Below are positions 58,549 to 64,000 of a stretch of DNA of 64,000 nucleotides, piece after piece. The stretch lies in contig CM019069.1 in NCBI GenBank assembly GCA_009667805.1, forward strand, positions 54,378,422 to 54,442,421, in the 5' to 3' direction. Every line of letters starts with the position of its first letter. Within the stretch, counting starts at the first letter, position 1. The DNA comes from Leptobrachium leishanense (taxonomy: Eukaryota > Chordata > Amphibia > Anura > Megophryidae). The notes under the pieces were generated by a model, which saw nothing but the letters and a program-made list of their open reading frames with translations, made no database searches and was not told the origin of the DNA. The position numbers and the translations under genes were made by a program.

Positions 58549-60786
58549 TGTACATGTTCTTGGCAGTGAGAGGGTAAAGACACCCTCCGGTGTACTGAGC
58601 TGATAGTGTACAACAAAACTGTGTGTTCTATCTTGATCTGTGCATTTTCACTTGTTAAATAGTTACAAATGCCAAAATAGTATTATCTCTAAAAGTAAAT
58701 AGACAATGCAAGGCAATTCCCAAAGCAATGTATGCAAATATTGGAACTTCTGCTTTCAAACTAATGAGTGAGAAAGTCCTTTATCTGTAGAGCTCAAGGA
58801 ACAGCTAATTATTGATATTGCTAAACAATGCTAATTTGTTAATAAAAAAAAGAAAAAATTCTAAAAGTAATCACCAGGATAAGTGTAGTAATATGATTCT
58901 CTGAAATAAAATACTTAAACCCAAAAGACTAATGTAATAATAAATCACTTAAGTGATATGGTAATATGATATTACTATTACCTTATGTTAATTATTATAT
59001 GATTTGCTTATTCCTAAGAATTAGAAAACTTTGATAGTAGCACAGAAAAAAAGCTTCACACATGGAACAAGATATATATTATAGCTTTCCATTAACCAAG
59101 TGTATAAAAAGATACAGATATGGATTAGGCTGACGACCAGCAGGACCATTTCATCCAGCATTTGGCTGACCGGACGCACAACTCACACACCAGTGATACT
59201 ATCATATGCTCCCATAAAAATCAATATTGATTTTATAGACCGAAGGAATATGTAGAATGGACCCACAAAGATTCACACCTGTGACACATAAGTAACACTC
59301 CACATTCCAAAAGAAGTCCATTTGCATTATGATGGAGGGCTAGAGAATACCAGCCTTGATCTTAAAATTAATTTTCTGCAACAACAGGTATTGAATGGAT
59401 AGTTTATGGCAACATGGCTTGTTTAGGTTTTCTGAACAAGATCTTTCCACCTCTAATCTCTGGTTTTTAAGTTTGTTTTGTTATTTTGTTTGTTTAATTC
59501 GCCATTTTTTTAATTGTAAATCAGTGAGGAGACTGCCAGCGCTTTGGAAATGATTATAATAAGAAGAATAAGTAGGTTAGTCTGATACATAGATATGTTC
59601 GTGCTGTCGAACCCTAAAAACAATATTGTGCATTCATAGCTGAAGTCATAACTATAAAAGAGGGAATTCTGAGAGCATTTATTTAAATTTATAATAATTG
59701 GATTAAAAAGTAGAACGCCAGGCTAACAAACCGACAGCAAAATGTCACAGAGTATTAAAATATTGATATTGCAGACTAATATATCTGAAACAGTAACATT
59801 TCTATCCTTCTTATTCCATGTTTGAAGAACTATTGAAACATTTAGATACACGCGACACAGTATGACATTCACACAAACAAAACAAGAATGAAACAAAACA
59901 GATTGTCAATAAAGAAGAAAGGCAAGAAAATAAGAAATTGCATTTTATATATAATCATTCGAAAAGAATTCTAAAGGGGTGACTTGCCAGAGGAAAAGAA
60001 CCTTACAGCTGCTTGGAGTACCTGAGCCACTCGTAACCTCATTTACTTCAATGAAGGAAATAAAACCGCAGGATGAAATGAGCACATATTGTGCAAGGGG
60101 AATAAAATCTGCGACAAGACCGCTGGTGTTCTTCAGACAACGATCCCTTCTATTAGTATTGAGCAATTGGCAGTTGATGGGTTCAGAGGAGATCGTGTGC
60201 AATGTCGCTCTTCAACAGCAGATGCAAGACAGCAAGGACAATCTAGTCAGAGCAGTGCTCAGCGAGTCTCCTGGGGTTAAAGTGCAAGATTCCCTTCTGG
60301 ACGGATGACGATGTTTCCCAAACAAGCAATCTCAATTGAGTTAGGTCATTAGAACAACTCGGGAAGCGGCAGCATTAACATTTAATATGAGCGGTTAAAT
60401 ATGGCAGAAACTCAGGTAGATTACACCACATTTGAGCAGAAGGTGTCTGGCGGGCGTAATTTGATCGCTGTCCCAATAGTAAATACAGACATTGACAGAG
60501 ACTAGTAACATTTTATTAATTAACCATTTTACAGCCAGTCTAAACTGCAATCCCTTGCCCACCCATCTAGCAATTACGAAACCAGATGAACCTTGGAAAA
60601 ACACCGTTGGCCGTATTCTAGCCTAGATTTCATCCACCTTCTGAAGCTTAACATTTGCACTGCAACTTGTGTAATTAATGCCATCAATACTTAATGCAAA
60701 GCTATATTACATTACAATATTTTGCATGATTCTTTGCATACTCACGAATCTGCGGGTATATAGTATTTTTTGACGGTCAAGACTTA
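58549..60786. other. Unique intron
   Basis: No repeat recognised. 59979-60308 has open frames on both strands, but with no splice-site or family support. Confidence 0.45.
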
Positions 60787-61698
60787 CAGGGTAATTCAAA
60801 GAGATCCGAATGACTGGAGAAAGGTAACCGAACACTGGAAATCAGCGTTCGGTTACATTTAATGGCCATTTGGCTATCCAGAGAGCAGGCAATTCGCCAA
60901 ATCCTGACGAATTGCCTGCACATACGGTCCCTGTTCGGTGCCTGTTCGAGGGCAGTGAAATCCCCATAGAGAAGCAATGCTTCGGCTATTCAGAGAACAC
61001 AAACCAGCAGTGAAAGGTTCCCGAAATGCCCTGCCATTCGGTGGTTTAATTCGGCAGGTTTATTCAGGCGAATCCCATAGGCTTCAATGTTAAAAATATT
61101 CCCGTTTTAATTAAATATCGAATAAACCATTCATTATAAAATTCTGCAGTTAAGAGTCTCTTTATTTATAGATTTTTTTAGGATATTTTAAGCATTTTTC
61201 TGGATTTTTTTTTTTTTTTTAAATCCGATTTTTTCTTTTTAAGTTTACTTATTTTCTCTGTAACAGCCCTTTTTATTATCATTCATTGCACTTCATGTAA
61301 ATTTCAGACATTTTCGCTCAGTAGTTTCTTTGCAAACAGTGTTTCACTTTACAAACATTCAAGCAAATGGTTTTGCTAATTTATTCACTTCACTCGTCTG
61401 CGGTGTCGGCTTTTTCCGGCGGCTTCGCTGCGTGTTGTCGGCTCCTGCTCGGGTTTTTTCGTGGTTTTCGGCAGGTTAATCCAGATGTTTTTGTGGGATT
61501 TCGGAGTGCATTCGCTGGGTTTTGCGGTTAGTTTTCGTCGGGTTTGCGGCGGCCTTTCCCTGCAATTCGGGGACCCTGTGGTGCTTGCTGAATACACTGC
61601 AGGGTCGCCGAAATGGGATCGGCAAAACTAACCGAATTGAAGAGAACGAAAAGTCACCAAACCTGCGGTGGCTTTTCGATTCTCTTTGAATAACCCTG
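60787..61698 (-). mobile_element. Family D MITE (copy 8)
   Basis: CAGGGTAATTCAAAGAGATC to TCTCTTTGAATAACCCTG, flanked by TTA. Both subterminal hairpins present with a few mismatches. Confidence 0.88.
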
Positions 61699-62179
61699 TT
61701 ATTCTGGAAATTGTGATATATAGCTTTACTTTCCCTTAAAATGATGGTTCAATTTATGGTGCCAGAAAAGACACGGCAATGAAATACTGTAATTGAGGGT
61801 TATAAATAAGTTTAAATTTCCCTGCAATTGCTGTTTTAATAAACCTTCAAGTTTTTATAGTTTTGCATGTACTTTGCGTATGAACAAAATGAGTCACAAT
61901 TGAGAAATTATTATACCCATCATTTCTGTGCTATTTAATTTTCCAGCATGTTAAACAGTTACCCTTCGTAAAAGTCCTTGAGGACAGACTGGTCATAAGT
62001 CACAACGGGGGCATATTTAAGCTTGGTGCCATAGTAGGAACTCCAAATTCTGCTGCACCCTGACCCGATTGCAAATAAATATATATTCATGTCTCTGTAC
62101 ATATTTATAAGGTAATTATTCACAACCTGTCTGTGCTGTTTATGCCTAAATTTTGTTTACTGTTTTCATTCCTTTTTTA
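61699..62179. other. Unique intron
   Basis: No feature recognised. Confidence 0.4.
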
Positions 62180-62375
62180 TTCAACCGTTTATTCTTTTCA
62201 TTTGCAGCAAAAAGTCTATTTATTTTTTTACAATTTTTTTTAGGCATTTTTCTGGATTTCTTCAGCAAAATTTTTAATTTTCACATTTTTGCAGGGTCTG
62301 CGAATTGAGCTCGCTGTAGTGCGCCGTATGAAAGAGCACCAAAATTTCAGTGCTCTTTCACTTACCCCCTAAAAT
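62180..62375 (-). mobile_element. Family D-related fragment
   Basis: CAACCGTTTATTCTTTTCAT, GCAGCAAAAAGTCTATTTAT and a GAAAGAGCACC/GTGCTCTTTC hairpin recall the AT-rich middle of family D. Confidence 0.5.
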
Positions 62376-62456
62376 ATAAGAGCCCAAGGGCTCTAATACA
62401 TTCTTCGCGCAAACGTTAACACGTGCGCAAAAACGTATTAACGCGAGAGAGGGGCA

Positions 62457-63061
62457 TAAGTCGCCGACTGATGACCGAGTCGTACCCAGGGAACAAATAC
62501 TCAAAAAATACACTAAAACATAACTGTGGAATAATATATATATTTATTATATATACCGGCCACAGCTAAAAACTCCACACAATATACCCCCCACCATGAC
62601 ATAAAAATTGCCCTAACAAAATAATACAATAACCCAGTGCTGAAAGAGGACTCCACACAACCCCCACACACCTCCAAACCAACCAACCACCAAAAACCTC
62701 CCAACTCCCAACCATCTGACCAAAATAGCCTAAATAAAAGGAACCCCTAACCAGCACTGCCTACAAACCCCCGCCGTGACAAAGGAGCCCAACAAAACTG
62801 ATCCCCTAACTAAAAACCCAACCCTATACAAAACTAAATAAAAACAGGGTGGGAGGGTGGGGATTTTCACCAGCTCTACCTCAGGAGAAAAAGGCGGGCA
62901 GAGCCTCCCTTCACGCGCCTTAAGTGCCCTCCTGGTAACTCCACCCACACCTCTCCCGCACAAACCCTCACACGCGTTATAACAGTTCTAGAAAAATCCT
63001 CCCTGCATCCTGGCATCAGAGGCAACTTAAGGGCCCTACTCCTTAGGTGCTTCAGGCCTTC
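62457..63061. mobile_element. Unclassified insertion in family B
   Basis: Separates GCGAGAGAGGGGC from AAAACCCTTTGCGC, which are contiguous in copies 2 and 4. About 605 bp, C/A-rich on the plus strand, no TIR and no clear target duplication; no coding domain recognised. Confidence 0.55.
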
Positions 63062-63275
63062 AAAACCCTTTGCGCTGAACGTCGTATTACAATGTCTACC
63101 GCGGGTGAACCTGCATGAACGCTGCGCGAGCGTACTGTACCGCACACGTCCTATACTTAACATTGTGAGCGCAAATGCGTTTGTAATACCATCCGCGTAC
63201 CAGCGCACAATCTATGTGCAAAATATAACGCACAGCGTTTGCGCGCATAATTTTAACGTCTTTGAAAAGCTGGTG

Positions 63276-63710
63276 TTAGGCTAGGGACAGATGAGCGCAT
63301 TTTCTGCGGCCACCGTCAAAATGTACGTCGATGCGTGCGCACGCATTTTTTCACGGAATACGCTTAAGTGGTCAGACGACCACAGTCGCACAGTCGCAGG
63401 TACTCACCAACGCAATTCTAGGGAAATCCGGCTGTTTGAACGTTATGTAGGCCGCACACTAGCAGCGTCTGACGTCTCCTAATCACGCACACACGCTGCC
63501 ATGTGGCCGCAGCGCACTCTGTACGTCTGTAGCAGCGGTTTCACGTTCTGAGAAAAATGCGTTCATTTGCCGGTTGCGTGGTGTCGGCGCACTTTTGTAC
63601 GCACGTACTGCGTATATTGGCCGTCATTGGCCGTTATGTGCTGCTACTGCCGCCGTGATTTAGTGCGCCTGCACGCGCGTTCCGACTGCCCCACTCTGAC
63701 CCTAGCCTTA
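63276..63710. mobile_element. PIF/Harbinger-like MITE, family A (copy 7), nested
   Basis: TTA at 63276-63278 and 63708-63710; ends GGCTAGGGACAGATGAGCGC and CACTCTGACCCTAGCC. The empty site is at about 45762 in family B copy 2. Confidence 0.85.
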
Positions 63711-64000
63711 AAGGCAAATCTGAACGTCCTGTCTGAACCCAAATACACCAGCACGAAAAAAAAATACAGCACAGTATAGTTACACATTCTACACATACCC
63801 AAACAATAAAATGGAGAAGTTGTGCGTGTTTTTATTATTGATGCAGCATATATACTCAGATTGACTTTGACAGGCGCAAAAACTTAACGTGAGATAATTG
63901 TGGTTCTTAATTCTGATTGGCTGAATCGCGTGAAAAAACAGTCCGCACACCGATTTCTGCGCGCAACGTTAATGCGCGCGTGTTTTTGCGCATCTTTTTT

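Larger units (their letters stand above)
62398..64000 (-). mobile_element. Family B MITE (copy 5), twice interrupted, runs off the window
   Basis: Left end GGGCTCTAATACATTCTTCG; core in reverse (CCTATACTTAACATTG, about 63152). Interrupted by an unclassified insertion (62457-63061) and by a family A MITE (63276-63710). The right terminus lies beyond the window. Confidence 0.75.

Noticed and set aside
59945..60308. Overlapping open frames on both strands (85 and 109 codons) as a ZNF385 exon
   Set aside because: No match to ZNF385 sequence known to me, no convincing splice sites in phase, and composition like the flanking intron.

Overview
This is a piece of vertebrate nuclear genome, most likely from an amphibian (probably a frog). 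No bacterial, phage or organellar gene organisation is present. The only host gene I can support is a ZNF385-family gene on the minus strand, best matching ZNF385D from memory of the family. It is represented by two short coding exons, 57327-57437 and 10698-10839, joined by a phase-0 intron of about 46.5 kb (10840-57326). The exons contribute the Cys pair and the His pair of one matrin/U1-type C2H2 zinc finger, so a single finger is split across the whole window.

The intron and its flanks are packed with interspersed repeats, often nested. Non-autonomous DNA transposons dominate: (A) PIF/Harbinger-like palindromic MITEs with TTA/TAA target duplications; (B, C) GC-rich palindromic families with GGGC..CTATTAC ends and a shared central motif; (D, E) families with CAGGGTTATTC ends and 3-bp A/T target duplications; (G, I, J) piggyBac-like TTAA elements; several hAT-like MITEs with duplications of about 8 bp; and a decayed Tc1/mariner element (26196-27809). 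Retroelements are four truncated L2-like LINE tails (8985-9612, 23862-24930, 33905-34055, 49600-50612), a tRNA-derived SINE (13361-13556), two solo LTRs (17312-18022; 30318-32176) and Penelope-like element (PLE) pieces.

Layout: 1-10.7 kb, MITEs, including a triple nest at 6.0-7.4 kb and an L2 tail. 10.7 kb, downstream ZNF385 exon. 11-18.4 kb, MITEs, a 0.5-kb inverted PLE pair carrying hammerhead-like motifs, and a solo LTR inside an inverted MITE. 19-21.6 kb, a 147-bp tandem array with higher-order structure. 21.8-25.7 kb, D-family MITEs and an L2 tail. 25.7-29 kb, PLE and Tc1. 30.3-37.2 kb, two copies of a piggyBac-like element carrying a chain of about 13 hairpins, one copy inside a solo LTR. 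37-57 kb, more MITEs interleaved with unique AT-rich intron. 57.4 kb, upstream ZNF385 exon. 57.5-64 kb, unique intron, a D element and a truncated B element.

The two signals most worth pursuing are the hairpin chain at 31183-31837, whose stems differ from the paralogue at 36.5-37.2 kb by paired compensatory substitutions, and the hammerhead-ribozyme-like motifs at four PLE termini. Family names for repeats come from terminal sequences, target duplications and recognisable protein remnants only; no database search was possible.
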